Positions 53,545 through 63,205 are shown, numbered from the stretch's first letter. The stretch: 64,000 bases of DNA from Candidatus Sodalis endolongispinus (GCF_018777395.1 NZ_JAFJYC010000002.1:310001-374000), one strand, 5' to 3'. Made by a program: numbers and translations. The notes: a model not told the origin generated them from the sequence alone.

Positions 53545-54012
53545 ATGCGTAAATTAACCGCTTTCGCTCTGGCCACGACAATGATGTTAGGTACCGTCCA
53601 GCTCGCCTACGCCGCCGATACCGCCGCGGCGCCGGCCGCATAGGAGAGAGCCAAAATGCATTATCACCCGAAACATGGGCCGATGATGGATCAAATGTTC
53701 AAAGGCTTGGATTTAACCGCCGCGCAGCGGGAACAGATGCGTGATATCGCACGCGATGCGATGAAAAATATGAAGAAACCGTCAGCTGATGAACATAAAC
53801 AGCTGCATGACGTTATCGCTGCCGATAATTTTGATAGCAGCAAAGCACAGACGCTGGTCAGCAGCATGACGCAGGCGCAAAATGAGAGAATGCTTGCCCG
53901 TCTGGAAATGCAGAATAAAATGTATAATGTCCTGACGCCGACGCAGAAACAAGAATTCAATAAGAAATTTGAAGAGCGTCAAGCGAAAATGGCGGAACAC
54001 GGTAATAACTAA
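53545..54012 (+). pseudogene. spy: Spy periplasmic chaperone, in-frame TAG after the signal peptide
   Basis: MRKLTAFALATTMMLGTVQL to AYA-AD is a good Sec signal peptide. After AAAPAA comes TAG at 53641, then the mature chaperone in frame: HYHPKHGPMMDQMFKGLDLT, AAQREQMRDIARDAMKNM, DNFDSSKAQTLVSSMTQAQN, MLARLEMQNKMYNVLTPTQK. These are the LTxxQ motifs of Spy/CpxP. Spy is an ATP-independent chaperone under Cpx and Bae control. The stop is followed directly by GGAGAG and ATG 53656, so a signal-less 118-residue product could be translated by reinitiation, but it would stay in the cytosol. Confidence 0.88.
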
Positions 54013-54165
54013 TTCCGGCAACAAGTCATTATTCTATAGCAGCCATTGGCTGCGATTTTTTTTGCCTGTCGATCCCTCACGCTGGCACAACGGATGTTTT
54101 CTGACGCTGGCCCTGCAGCGGCGCTGCGCTGTTCAATCGCGGTAAATTCTCTTACTATGCGGGTA

Positions 54166-55140
54166 ATGTTGTCGATACCGGCATTGCTCTTAGACTGTCG
54201 GCCCGGAGCGCCCACCATACGGTTACGTCATATCGAAATCATTCATGCCATCATGGCGTCCGGCAGTATCAGCGGCGCGGCGCGCCGGCTTAATGTCTCG
54301 CAACCCAACATCAGCCGCGTGCTGGCCCATGCCGAACAGCAACTCGGCTTCGCTTTGTTCGACAGGCGGCCCTCCTGGCTGCTGCCCACCGCCCGGGCAC
54401 AGCGGTTAATGCCGGAAATTGACCAGCTTTATCAACACTTACAGCGTATCGACCAACTCGCCCAGCGTTTACGCGCGCCGCCGCCGCAGCAATTGCGCAT
54501 CGGGGCCGCGCATGCGATTGGCCAATCTTTAATGGCGCAGGTGTTGTTGGACTACCGTCGGCAGGCGCCGCCGTTGGCGGCGGAGGTGGAATTGGTGACC
54601 GGCCATCAGGACACGCTGTGCCAGGATCTGCTGGCCGACCGGCTGGATCTGGCGCTGGCGTTTGGTCAAACTGTGACGCCGGGGCTGACGGCAGAAGGGC
54701 TTTACCGTGCCGATATGGTGGCGCTTATCCCGTCGTCGCTGACGGTGGCGGCGCCGGTAAGTCTGGCTTGGCTATGTGAGCATCATCTGCTGATGATGCA
54801 GCCGCAGGATCCCTTGGGCCGGGTAGTGCACCGGGCGCTGCAGTCACAGGGGCTGCGCTCGCGCAGCACGCTGCAAATCAAGACCTATTCTGTCATTGCC
54901 GATATGGTGCTGGCCGGCGGTGGTGTGGGGATTGTCGACACCTTTACCGCCAGACGCTATGCCACGTAGTTGCAGGTGGCGGCAATCCAAGAGCCGCTGC
55001 CGTTTGAAGTGCAATGGTTGACCACCGCGTCTCACGCCGCCGATCCGGCGGTGTTGCTGATGCGCAGCGTCATTGGCCGGCAGTTGGAACAGTGGATTGA
55101 CGCCCAGCGTGATGGGCCGGCGGGGCGAGCAGTGAATTGA
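54166..55140 (+). pseudogene. LysR-type transcriptional regulator, in-frame TAG
   Basis: ATG 54166 is the likely start. The winged helix covers RLRHIEIIHAIMASGSISGA, ARRLNVSQPNISRVLAHAEQ and LGFALFDRR; the effector domain follows from about residue 90 (PPQQLRIGAAHAIGQSLMAQ, DRLDLALAFGQTV). TAG at 54967-54969 cuts FTARRYAT*LQVAAIQEPL, removing the last 56 codons, which continue in frame to TGA 55138. The target is unknown; its own-strand neighbour is spy and the next gene is convergent nadE. Truncation deletes the last effector-domain helix. The 3' end of the gene has been amplified into an 80-bp tandem array. Confidence 0.82.
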
Positions 55141-55300
55141 TGCGCAGCATCATTGGCCGGCAGTTGCAATAGTGGAGTGACGCCCAGCGTAATGGGCCGG
55201 CGGGGTGAGCAGTGAATTGATGCGCAGCATCATTGGCCGGCAGTTGCAACAGTGGAGTGACGCCCAGCGTGATGGGCCGGCGGGGTGAGCAGTGAATTGA
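55061..55300. repeat. 80-bp tandem repeat, three copies, born from a gene end
   Basis: Units begin TGCGCAGCGTCATTGGCCGG at 55061, and near-identically at 55141 and 55221, with exact 80-bp spacing. Each ends AGCAGTGAATTGA, which in unit 1 is the last codons and TGA of the LysR pseudogene. Units differ by only a few bases, so the expansion is recent. Confidence 0.95.
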
Positions 55301-55409
55301 TGCACCGTTCCACGCATCAACGAATGTGGCGGATGGGCTAGCCGCAGTCTTCACGGGTGATGCTAACGTTGACACCACCTCCAGGCTTCGGGCTAACGGG
55401 AACCGGGAA

Positions 55410-55442
55410 CCTGCCGGCGCGCGGTTGAGCGCGGCCGGCAGG
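55410..55442 (-). terminator. Possible terminator hairpin after nadE
   Basis: CCTGCCGGCGCGCGGTTGAGCGCGGCCGGCAGG-type inverted repeat: CTGCCGGC at 55411 pairs with GCCGGCAG at 55434, with additional GCGC pairing inside. It lies just after the nadE stop. No T-run follows, so the activity is uncertain. Confidence 0.4.
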
Positions 55443-55447
55443 GAGAA

Positions 55448-56272
55448 TTATTTCCAGAAGTCGTCAAACACCGTTACCGGCGGATGGCGCTTATGCTCGG
55501 TGCGCTGATACCAGTTTTCAATCACCCGCGCCGCAGCGGAGTCGATGCTCTTGCCTTCTAAATAGTCATCGACCATTTCGTAGCTGACGCCCAACGCCGT
55601 TTCATCCGGCAGCGCGGGGCGGTCTTCTTCCAGATCGGCAGTGGGTGCCTTCAGGTAAAGGTGCTCGGGGCAGCCGAGGTGTTGCAATAAAGCACGTCCC
55701 TGCCGTTTATTCAGCCGGAAGAGGGGATTGATATCGGTACCGCCGTCGCCGTATTTGGTGAAAAAGCCGGTGACCGCCTCCGCCGCATGATCGGTGCCCA
55801 CCACCAGACCGGCGGTCATGCCGGCAATACTGTATTGCGCTTTCATGCGTTCGCGGGCTTTTTCATTCCCTTTGACATAATCGCTCAAAACAATGCCCGC
55901 CTCGCGCAGGGTCGCCTCGCTGGCCTGGATAGCGCTTTTGATATCGACGGTGACCACCCGGTCAGGCTGGATAAACGCAATGGCGTCCCGGCAGTCCGCT
56001 TCGTCTTGCTGCTCGCCGTGGGGCAGACGGACGGCGATAAATTGGTAATCGGCAACGCCGATTTCCTTACGGAGCTCGCTTATCGCCTGTTGGCAGACCT
56101 TGCCCGTCAGCGTCGAATCCTGGCCGCCGCTGATGCCCAGCACCAGGGTGCGCACGAAGGTATGCTTTTTCAGGTAGGCTTTGAGAAACTCCACGCTGAC
56201 TCGAAATTCGGCCGCCGGGTCAATCGTGGGTTTCACGCCCAGCGCCGCTATTATCTCTTGCTGTAGTGCCAT
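55448..56272 (-). CDS. nadE: NH3-dependent NAD synthetase
   Basis: 274 residues (E. coli 275). The PP-loop [11 protein letters not shown] is present in [13 protein letters not shown], and ATP and deamido-NAD contacts in [19 protein letters not shown] and PLFRLNKRQ. It amidates nicotinate adenine dinucleotide to NAD+ with ammonia, the last step of NAD synthesis. Intact and essential, in contrast to the broken salvage gene pncA. Convergent with the LysR pseudogene and divergent from osmE, as in E. coli order. Confidence 0.95.
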   Translation of the reverse strand: MALQQEIIAALGVKPTIDPAAEFRVSVEFLKAYLKKHTFVRTLVLGISGGQDSTLTGKVCQQAISELRKEIGVADYQFIAVRLPHGEQQDEADCRDAIAFIQPDRVVTVDIKSAIQASEATLREAGIVLSDYVKGNEKARERMKAQYSIAGMTAGLVVGTDHAAEAVTGFFTKYGDGGTDINPLFRLNKRQGRALLQHLGCPEHLYLKAPTADLEEDRPALPDETALGVSYEMVDDYLEGKSIDSAAARVIENWYQRTEHKRHPPVTVFDDFWK

Positions 56273-56505
56273 TCGCTTTGTCTCCTGAAACGTAAAGCTG
56301 CGGGTATCGCAAACGTCATGATGAGGGCGATGGCAAAAGTGTAAAGCCTAACGCTTAGAAGAGAAAGCGTTACCCGTCCGCGATGACATTATTGGTTCTA
56401 AGCGTCGGCGCGTAACAAAATACGCTCCAAAATGAACGGCCTATTTGTAAAAATGCGTTTTGGCATCTAGGCTTAGAGATACACACAATGAATGAGGTGA
56501 CCTCG

Positions 56506-56844
56506 ATGAATAATAAAATGGTACTGGCTCTTTCCGCCGCTGCGGCGATTTCTTTCCTTTCCGGCTGTACCGCTTACGATCGCGCCGACAGCTATGTGAA
56601 TAAGCCTGTTGTCAGCGATGTGAAAAAAGGCATGACCAAAGAGCAGGCGCGGGCCATCGGTGGTGTGCCGGCGACGTCCTCGACCATGATTAATGCGCGT
56701 GGGACCTGTGATTCTTATGTGCTGGGCAACCGAAACGGCAGACCCATTAATTATTTCGTCAGCTACGATGAAACCGGCAAGGTTTTGAACAAAGGGTTCC
56801 AGAGCTGCCAGGAATATGACACCAATCCCCAGCAGGGCCAATAA
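56506..56844 (+). CDS. osmE: OsmE osmotically inducible lipoprotein
   Basis: 112 residues from ATG 56506 (MNNKMVLALSAAAAISFLSGC). The lipobox LSGC gives lipidation at Cys20 or 21. The mature SmpA/OmlA-like domain has VVSDVKKGMTKEQARAIGGV, ARGTCDSYVLGNRNGR and YFVSYDETGKVLNKGFQSC. It is a small outer-membrane lipoprotein of unknown mechanism, RpoS- and osmolarity-controlled in E. coli. An ATG six codons upstream (56488) is less likely because it would precede the signal. Intact. Confidence 0.9.
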   Translation: MNNKMVLALSAAAAISFLSGCTAYDRADSYVNKPVVSDVKKGMTKEQARAIGGVPATSSTMINARGTCDSYVLGNRNGRPINYFVSYDETGKVLNKGFQSCQEYDTNPQQGQ

Positions 56845-57137
56845 CTACGCCCACGCCAGCGGGGACCATCGGCTGACGGTATGATGGGCCGAAGTGTGCA
56901 GTGCAAGCTTCGGCTTTACCCGGCGGCGGCGTCACAGTGACGGGTTGATTGACCTGAGGACGGGGTGATTTTACTGAGGCTGTTACGCTGTAGCGTTGAC
57001 ACTTAAACGTTGGCTGCTGGTTGTGGCAGACGTCCGGCGACAGGGGCGTCGTCCGTGCCCCCGGTGGGGGGGCACAGCACCGGCACTGCGCGCTTTATCT
57101 TCATCTTCGGCGAAATCCAAACCTTTGGCTAAATTTA

Positions 57138-57411
57138 AACGCGTTGCTGCTCCGTCGCAGTCAGGCTATGCCTCGTCGCACAGCGGCGTGGTGTGTTATC
57201 GATTCAACGCCTTCGAGGGTTGACCACTCTCTCGCGTTCTCTCGTGACGTCTCGCGACGTTTAAACTCTCTTAAAACGCGTTGCTGCTCCATCGCAGTCA
57301 GGCTATGCCTCGTCGCACAGCGGCGGGGCGTGTTATCGTTTCAACTCCTTCGAGGGCTGACCACTCTCTCGCGTTCTCTCGTGACGTCTCGCGACGATTA
57401 ACCTCTCTGTC
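57138..57411. repeat. 137-bp tandem duplication
   Basis: The segment from AACGCGTTGCTGCTCCGTCG at 57138 is repeated from 57275 with about 90-95 percent identity by eye, including the block CTCTCTCGCGTTCTCTCGTG ending each unit. Unit ends are TTTAAACTCTCTTAA and ATTAACCTCTCTG. It is non-coding. Confidence 0.9.
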
Positions 57412-57688
57412 GCCTGAACGACGGTTACGGACTTTAGCCGTAGTCGTTACCCCCACGCTAACGCTTGGCCGGCATCGGCAAGCGTAATCACTATTCGCTC
57501 AGCGTATTTTATCCACGACATCCGCCGTCTCTCGTCGCGCCCGGCCGCCACCTGCGGACAAAACTGCATGACGTGACTCCCGCTTCGGCATCGACCAGGA
57601 TGTTAACAAACATGTCAAGATAACCGGGTTTTTCGTTTTTTTTACCTATCGCCCCCCTCGGCAGGTGAACGCCCGCAAGTATAATGAG

Positions 57689-57702
57689 AATGAATATTCA
57701 TT
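57689..57702. promoter_or_regulatory. 14-bp palindromic operator candidate
   Basis: AATGAATATTCATT is a perfect palindrome 16 bp before ATG 57718. The wider ATAATGAGAATGAATATTCA resembles a Fur box; TetR/AcrR operators of RND pumps are also palindromes of this kind. No regulator gene is adjacent. Confidence 0.4.
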
Positions 57703-57717
57703 ATAGGATTAGGCGTG

Positions 57718-58848
57718 ATGTCTCTTTCAAGATTTTTGGCGATAGGTCTGATATTTTTCATCGTGGCCTGCGACAGGCAACCGACTGCGACTCCCGAGGA
57801 GACGGCAGTTGACGTGGGCGTGAAAACCCTGCAGGCGCAGCCGGTCACGTTAACCAGCGAATTAACCGGTCGGGTAAAAGGCAGGCTGGTGTCTGAAGTT
57901 CGCCCCCAGGTGGACGGCATTATCCAAAAGCGGCTATTTACCGAAGGCGATGAGGTTAAAGAAGGGCAGGCGCTGTATCAAATCGACCCCGCTAGCTACC
58001 AGGCCAGATACGATGAGGCGCTGGGGCAATTGAACAATGCCGTCGCGGTAGTGAACAGCAGTAAGCTTAAGGCGCAGCGCTATGCGGCGCTGGTTAATGA
58101 AAACGGCGTCTCCCGCCAGGACGCCGATGAAGCGGCGGCCACCTGGCAACAAAATGTCGCCGCAGTGGATCAATATCGTGCCGCGGTATAGAGCGCGCGC
58201 ATCAATCTGCAACGCACGCTTATCAAAGCGCCCATCTCCGGCCGTATCGGCATCTCGGCGGTCACTCCCGGCGCGCTGGCCACGATCCGCGCGCTGGATC
58301 CTATCTATATTGATCTCACCCAGTCCAGCAGTCAGCTATTGCAGCTACGCCGGCAGCAGGCGTCTTTGCAGCAGGAAGGCGACACGGTACCGGTGTCGGT
58401 CACGCTGGAAGACGGCTCGCGCTACCCCTATACCGGCAAACTGGAACTGACCGAGGTCGCGGTGGATGAGGCGACGGGCACCGTTACGCTACGCGCCATT
58501 TTACCCAATCCCCAGCATGAGCTATTGCCGGGGATGTATGTCCGCGCCAGCGTCAGCCAGGGCGTGCAGGCACAGGCGATTTTGGCGCCGCAGCAGGGCA
58601 TTACCCGCGATGCCAAAGGCAATGCCACCGCTTTGGTGGTCGGCAACGATAATAAGGTGGCCAGCCGCCAAGTGACCGTTAGTCGCGTTATCGGCAGCCA
58701 TTGGCTGGTTAGCGCGGGATTGCAGGCAGGCGATCGGGTTGTCGTGGAGGGCACCAGCAAAGTCCGGGTCGGGATGAAGGTAAAAGCGGTTGAAGCGGGC
58801 ACGTCGTCCGGCGCCGCGCCAGCCAGCGACGATCGCGAAGGAGAATGA
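57718..58848 (+). pseudogene. RND efflux periplasmic adaptor (AcrA/MexA type), in-frame TAG
   Basis: ATG 57718 begins SLSRFLAIGLIFFIVACDRQ, a lipoprotein signal with lipobox IVAC. Hallmarks in order: ELTGRVKGRLVSEVRPQVDG IIQKRLFTEGDEV (lipoyl half-motif), an alpha-hairpin region with TAG at 58189 (YRAAV*SARINL), then in frame the second lipoyl half RTLIKAPISGRIG, the beta-barrel VTLRAILPNPQHELLPGMYV and the membrane-proximal VSAGLQAGDRVVVEGTSKVR. The total of 376 codons is normal. The TAG is the only visible lesion. Its partner permease is reduced to a stub just downstream, so the pump is lost anyway. Confidence 0.9.
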
Positions 58849-58849
58849 C

Positions 58850-58951
58850 ATGCTGGCTGGTTTCTTTATTCGCCGCCCGGTTTTTGCCTGTGTGATTGCC
58901 ATTATTATCGTGCTGTTTGGTCTGTTAAGCATCAACACCCTGCCGCCTGTC
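58850..58951 (+). pseudogene. Stub of an RND efflux permease (AcrB type)
   Basis: ATG 58850 follows the adaptor by one base. The frame gives LAGFFIRRPVFACVIAIIIV and LFGLLSINTLPP, the first transmembrane helix of every HAE1-type RND pump. Homology ends there: the next bases are the 3' end of katE on the opposite strand. About 1000 codons have been deleted, together with whatever lay between the pump and katE. Confidence 0.9.
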
Positions 58952-61229
58952 AGGCGGGCACTGCGTCCGCTTTGCCCAGCCGTGACCAGACGCGGTGTTC
59001 ACGCAGACTCGCCAGGAAGGCCTGCATCAGCTTGTCACTTACCACCGTGTTTTCGCTGATACCCGCTTCACTGTCGCCGTCTTTCAACCCCAACTGCTGT
59101 TTAAAGCGCCGTGCATCGCCGCCGAGCGCAATCGGTTTCAGATGCTTATAGGCTTCGAGGATATAATGGCGCGACGCCCCGTCCAGCAACAGCGCGTCCA
59201 GATTGCCGTTTGGCACCACCACACCGTCCACCGTAATCGACGGGTTGCCCTCGATGGTGCCGTCAATCGGCAGGGTGGAGCCGTCGCTCGCCAGCAGATT
59301 GCCCATGTTCGATGCCAACAGCTTGGCGTGTATGCCTTCTGCTTTCAGCGCCTGCAGCGCGGCCAGCACATCGGCTGCTTCCACGCCGTCGCTGACCAAA
59401 AGCGCCACCTGTCGTCCCTTGAGCGGGCCGGGACCGGTCGCATACAGGCTGAGCGTGGGATCGCTTGCAATACCGTTCACCGGCGGGGGCGGCGCGGTTC
59501 TTTGCGCCTCGTCGGACAAGAGATAGCCGAGGCGGGCGGCGACCTGGGTAGCCAGAATGACATCGACGCGGGTTAGCAAGTCAATCACCCTTTCGCGGAT
59601 ATAAGGGCGGGCGACTTTACTTAACTCGAAACTGAACGCGTCAATAATGTGCTGTTGCTCGGCCGGCGTTTGGCTGAGCCAGAACAAACGCGGATGGGCA
59701 AAATATTCATTGAACGATTCGCTGCGCTGACGGATTTTTTCGCCGTCCACCACCCGTTCATGATAGGTTTCAAAGCCACCGTTTTCCGCCGCCGGCGCGG
59801 TTTCACGCGGCCAATTGTCGTTGAGCGAGTTGGGCTCATAGGCGGCAGGGTTGGTATCAATATCCTGGCGGTGCATGCCATCGCGCTGGAAATTATGATA
59901 GGGGCAGACCGGGCGGTTAATGGGAATTTCATGGAAATTAGGCCCGCCAAGGCGGCTGATTTGCGTGTCGGTGTAGGAAAACAGCCGGCCCTGCAGCAAG
60001 GGATCGTTGCTGAAATCGATGTCCGGCACGATATGGCCCGGATGAAACGCCACCTGCTCCGTTTCGGAAAAAAAGTTGTCAGGATTACGGTTGAGGGTCA
60101 GCTTGCCCACGATCTCAACCGGTACCAGCGCCTCGGGAATGAGTTTGGTGGGGTCAAGCAAATCGAAGTCAAATTTCTCTTCGTCTTCCTCGGCAATGAG
60201 CTGCAGGCCCAGTTCCCATTCCGGGTAATCACCGGCCTCAATGGCCTCCCACAGATCGCGGCGGTGGAAATCCGGGTCCTTGCCGGCGATTTTTTGCGCC
60301 TCATCCCAGACAAGCGATGCTTTACCGGCCAACGGTTTCCAATGAAAACGGACAAAGGTGCTGTTGCCTGCGGCATTCACCAGGCGGAAGGTATGGATGC
60401 CGAAGCCTTCCATGGTACGCAAGCTGCGCGGTATGCCGCGGTCCGACATCGCCCAGAATACGTTATGCAGCGTTTCCGGCTGCAAGGAGACATAGTCCCA
60501 GAAGCTGTCATGGGCGGAGCCACCTTGCGGCATTTCATTGTGGAGTTCGGGTTTCACCGCATGAACAAAATCAGTGAATTTATGGGCATCTTGAATAAAA
60601 AACACCGGCGTATTATTGCCAACCAGTTCAAAGTTACCTTTCTGGGTATAAAATTTCACCGTAAAACCGCGAATGTCACGCACCGTATCGGCGGAGCCGC
60701 GTGAGCCCTGTACCGTGGAAAAGCGCACATAGACCGGCGTTTTCACCGCCGGATCGCGCAGAAATCCCGCCTTGGTGAGGTCGGTCAGCGGGCGATACAC
60801 CTCGAAGACGCCGTGCGCGGCCGAGCCGCGGGCGTGCACAATACGTTCCGGGATGCGTTCATGGTCAAAATGGGTGATCTTCTCACGCATGATGAAATCT
60901 TCCAGCAGCGTGGGGCCACGCTTGCCGGCGCGCAGAGAATTCTTATTGTCGGAAATTTTGGTACCTTGGTTGGTCGTCAGGGACTGGTGTTCACCGTTCT
61001 TGCGCTGTGGCTCCAGCGCCTTCAATTTGGCGTTGGTGGTCTGGGGAAATTTGGCGGAACCGGGCGCCGTTGGCTGTTGACCCGGCTCGGACGGGCCGGG
61101 CTGTGCCTGGTGGCTGCCGTCGTCGGTGGCCAAATGGCCAAGACCGGGTTGGGATGACCGGCCATCCGGGGCCGGGGCTGGATGTGACAGACTTTGCTGG
61201 GCCTTGGAAGGATCCTTGGGTGTCGACAT
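58950..61229 (-). CDS. katE: Catalase HPII
   Basis: 759 residues, the large-subunit catalase (E. coli 753). The disordered N-terminus (first about 80 residues, rich in Gln, Pro and Ser) is followed by the catalase core with distal His in [13 protein letters not shown], Asn in [11 protein letters not shown], haem-ligand Tyr in [19 protein letters not shown], and a C-terminal flavodoxin-like domain ([20 protein letters not shown]). It detoxifies hydrogen peroxide in stationary phase under RpoS. The frame is intact although its 3' end touches a deletion that destroyed the RND pump. The last residues ADAVPA are slightly extended. Confidence 0.95.
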   Translation of the reverse strand: MSTPKDPSKAQQSLSHPAPAPDGRSSQPGLGHLATDDGSHQAQPGPSEPGQQPTAPGSAKFPQTTNAKLKALEPQRKNGEHQSLTTNQGTKISDNKNSLRAGKRGPTLLEDFIMREKITHFDHERIPERIVHARGSAAHGVFEVYRPLTDLTKAGFLRDPAVKTPVYVRFSTVQGSRGSADTVRDIRGFTVKFYTQKGNFELVGNNTPVFFIQDAHKFTDFVHAVKPELHNEMPQGGSAHDSFWDYVSLQPETLHNVFWAMSDRGIPRSLRTMEGFGIHTFRLVNAAGNSTFVRFHWKPLAGKASLVWDEAQKIAGKDPDFHRRDLWEAIEAGDYPEWELGLQLIAEEDEEKFDFDLLDPTKLIPEALVPVEIVGKLTLNRNPDNFFSETEQVAFHPGHIVPDIDFSNDPLLQGRLFSYTDTQISRLGGPNFHEIPINRPVCPYHNFQRDGMHRQDIDTNPAAYEPNSLNDNWPRETAPAAENGGFETYHERVVDGEKIRQRSESFNEYFAHPRLFWLSQTPAEQQHIIDAFSFELSKVARPYIRERVIDLLTRVDVILATQVAARLGYLLSDEAQRTAPPPPVNGIASDPTLSLYATGPGPLKGRQVALLVSDGVEAADVLAALQALKAEGIHAKLLASNMGNLLASDGSTLPIDGTIEGNPSITVDGVVVPNGNLDALLLDGASRHYILEAYKHLKPIALGGDARRFKQQLGLKDGDSEAGISENTVVSDKLMQAFLASLREHRVWSRLGKADAVPA

Positions 61230-61500
61230 GGCTTAGTTGCTCCTCTCACTGTTTACAACCGGTTAAGTAGCTATTTACCACCGCCTTTTGGGATCGGCTG
61301 GATCAACTATAGAACATATTTCCCTAACCGTTGTAAGGACAATAGCCTGCCTATATGCGAACAAAAGTCCGCATTATTATTTAAAAACATAAGCTTAGTT
61401 AGGCACCCTCTGTCTACCTGCGCTTTGCATCCTATCCCTCACGCGCTAATAACAGTGTGAAATAAAGGGAAATACCTTCCCCGGGTCTGGGTCAGAAGGC

Positions 61501-61690
61501 GAAATAATGCTTGCTCTATCGTTATGATAGTCAGCGTCGTCAATAGCGGCCTGCGCCAGAAGGCGAAATAATGCTTGCTCTGTCGTTATGAGAACAGCGT
61601 CGTCAAAAGCGGCCTGCGCCAGAGGGCGAAATAATGCTTGCTCTAACGTTATGATAGAGGCGCCGTCACAAGCGGCCTGCGCCCAGGAGG
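61501..61690. repeat. 63-bp tandem repeat, three copies
   Basis: GAAATAATGCTTGCTCT starts units at 61501, 61564 and 61628 (spacing 63 and 64 bp). Each unit contains CGTTATGA, CGTCGTCA (or CGCCGTCA) and ends AGCGGCCTGCGCC. It fills the convergent end of ydjM up to its stop codon. Confidence 0.92.
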
Positions 61691-62275
61691 TCAGGGAGAA
61701 GGCAACAGGCTGGCGCGCACCCGCTGCCACAGCGTCTGAACCGTTTCGGGAACCGCCAGATGGCGTACCAGCGGTGTGCCTTCGGGATGCTGCGGCGCGA
61801 AAATTAACGTCGCGATGCAGACTAAACGCTCTAGCTGGTTGTCCTTTGCAGGGCGCAAAATCATCGGCACGCGGAAGCGCCAGCGGCAGGGCCACAGCAG
61901 CGGCACGCCGGCGGGTGTCAGCATGTCGGCGGCGCTATGGCTTAGATAGCCGATAATCATGGCGTGAAACGCATCGAGCGGGATGATGCTCTGCGGCGGC
62001 AAACGCAGAGTAAACAGCAGGATGCCGGCGACGATCGCCAGCAGGCTGTGGGTGAAGCCGCGATGGCCGCAAAGACGGGCGATAGGGGAGGACGGCCAGG
62101 TTAAGCGCTGCCCCAGTACCGATTTGGGGTGATCGATATCCGGCAGCAGACAGGTAAGCAAGCCGCCGGCGATAATATGCCACCAGTCCCCCTCGGCAAG
62201 CGCAGGGGTGAGCGCCATTTTTTTGGCTAAAATGGTGCTGGCCAAGGCAAAGATAAAATGTCCTTCGGCGGTCAT
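61691..62275 (-). CDS. ydjM: YdjM-type inner-membrane metal-dependent hydrolase
   Basis: 194 residues from ATG 62275 (MTAEGHFIFALASTILAKKM), as in E. coli; an ATG three codons upstream is possible. It is a DUF457/YdjM family protein: the metal-binding motifs LLPDIDHPKSVLG and HRGFTHSLLA and the downstream SHSAADMLTPAGVPLLWP hold conserved His and Asp residues among about four hydrophobic helices. E. coli ydjM belongs to the LexA regulon. Here a LexA-like but imperfect box lies upstream (62297-62312). The last residues VRASLLPSP end at the repeat array. Intact. Confidence 0.88.
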   Translation of the reverse strand: MTAEGHFIFALASTILAKKMALTPALAEGDWWHIIAGGLLTCLLPDIDHPKSVLGQRLTWPSSPIARLCGHRGFTHSLLAIVAGILLFTLRLPPQSIIPLDAFHAMIIGYLSHSAADMLTPAGVPLLWPCRWRFRVPMILRPAKDNQLERLVCIATLIFAPQHPEGTPLVRHLAVPETVQTLWQRVRASLLPSP

Positions 62276-62296
62276 AGGCGGCACGGGGTAAAATAG

Positions 62297-62312
62297 CTGG
62301 TCATTTGTCCAG
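62297..62312. promoter_or_regulatory. Imperfect LexA-type box upstream of ydjM
   Basis: CTGGTCATTTGTCCAG keeps the CTG-N10-CAG palindrome of the SOS box, 22 bp before the ydjM start. The fourth base of each half-site deviates from CTGT/ACAG. Binding is therefore uncertain. Confidence 0.3.
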
Positions 62313-62368
62313 TATAGAGCAATCCGGTGACGCCGGGAATAGGTTACCTTGTAACTTTTTCCTGCCGC

Positions 62369-63130
62369 TCAGCGCGCCAGCCAGCCGCCGTCTACCGCCA
62401 GGGTGTAGCCGTTAACATAATCCGACGCCCTTGAGGCCAGAAAGACCGCTGGCCCCATCAGATCCGCAGGCAATCCCCAGCGGCCCGCGGGAATGCGCTC
62501 AAGGATTGCTTGGCTGCGGGCCTCATCGTCGCGCAGTTGCCGGGTATTATTGGTCGCCATATACCCCGGCGCCAGCGCGTTCACATTAATGCCATATTGC
62601 GCCCATTCGTTGGCCATCAGACGCGTAACGCCCATTACGGCACTTTTTGAGGCGGTATAGGATGGAACGCGAATACCGCCCTGGTAGGAGAGCATCGAGG
62701 CAATATTGATAATTTTCCCGCCGTGGCCCTGGTGGATAAATTGACGGGCCGCCGCCTGAGCCATAAAGAACAGCGACTTGATATTGAGATCCATCACATC
62801 GTCCCAATTTTTTTCGCTGAATTCGATAGCATCCTGGCGGCGAATAATACCGGCGTTATTGACCAAAATATCGATATGGCCAAAGGTCGCCACCGCCTGG
62901 GTGATAATGGCGGGGATGACGGCGGTATCGCTCAAATCGGCCTTAATCGACAGAAAACGACGGCCGGTCGCCCCTACCTGTTGTGCGGTGTCGTCCGGCT
63001 CGACGATATTGACGCCGACGATGTCACAGCCGGCCTCCGCCAAGCCGACAGCCATACCCTGGCCAAGTCCGGTATCACAGCCGGTAATGACCGCGACTTT
63101 TCCCTGTAATGCAAAGCTCTCCAAGATCAT
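62369..63130 (-). CDS. kduD: 2-deoxy-D-gluconate 3-dehydrogenase
   Basis: 253 residues of classical short-chain dehydrogenase type: VAVITGCDTGLGQGMAVGLA binds NAD+, with NNAG in DILVNNAGIIRR and the active site Ser-Tyr-Lys in IASMLSYQGG and YTASKSAVMG. KduD oxidises 2-keto-3-deoxygluconate precursors (3-deoxy-hexulosonate forms) in the breakdown of pectin-derived hexuronates. It lies 75 bp after kduI, the usual kduI-kduD pair. Intact; 84 bp beyond its stop begins ydjM territory. Confidence 0.94.
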   Translation of the reverse strand: MILESFALQGKVAVITGCDTGLGQGMAVGLAEAGCDIVGVNIVEPDDTAQQVGATGRRFLSIKADLSDTAVIPAIITQAVATFGHIDILVNNAGIIRRQDAIEFSEKNWDDVMDLNIKSLFFMAQAAARQFIHQGHGGKIINIASMLSYQGGIRVPSYTASKSAVMGVTRLMANEWAQYGINVNALAPGYMATNNTRQLRDDEARSQAILERIPAGRWGLPADLMGPAVFLASRASDYVNGYTLAVDGGWLAR

Positions 63131-63205
63131 AATGCCACCTTATTGTTCGCGGCCCGAGGCGACCGCCGGTGTTAAATATCTGCAGCCGGCCCGGCCGCCG
63201 CGGAA

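Larger units (their letters stand above)
56845..57717. other. Gene-free region with a tandem duplication
   Basis: In E. coli the chb operon lies between osmE and katE; it is absent here. No convincing frame is seen over 870 bp. The centre is a 137-bp tandem duplication (57138-57411). 57423-57455 can fold (AACGACGG and matching GTCGTT). The last 30 bp hold a palindrome just before the RND adaptor gene. Confidence 0.55.

Noticed and set aside
55061..55300. Repeats considered as a CRISPR array
   Set aside because: Units are contiguous 80-bp copies with no unique spacers. The same holds for the 47-, 63- and 137-bp arrays, and no cas gene is present.
61446..61895. 149-codon minus-strand frame across the 63-bp repeats
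   Set aside because: It runs through the tandem array and out of phase through ydjM. Its repetitive peptide reflects the DNA repeat.
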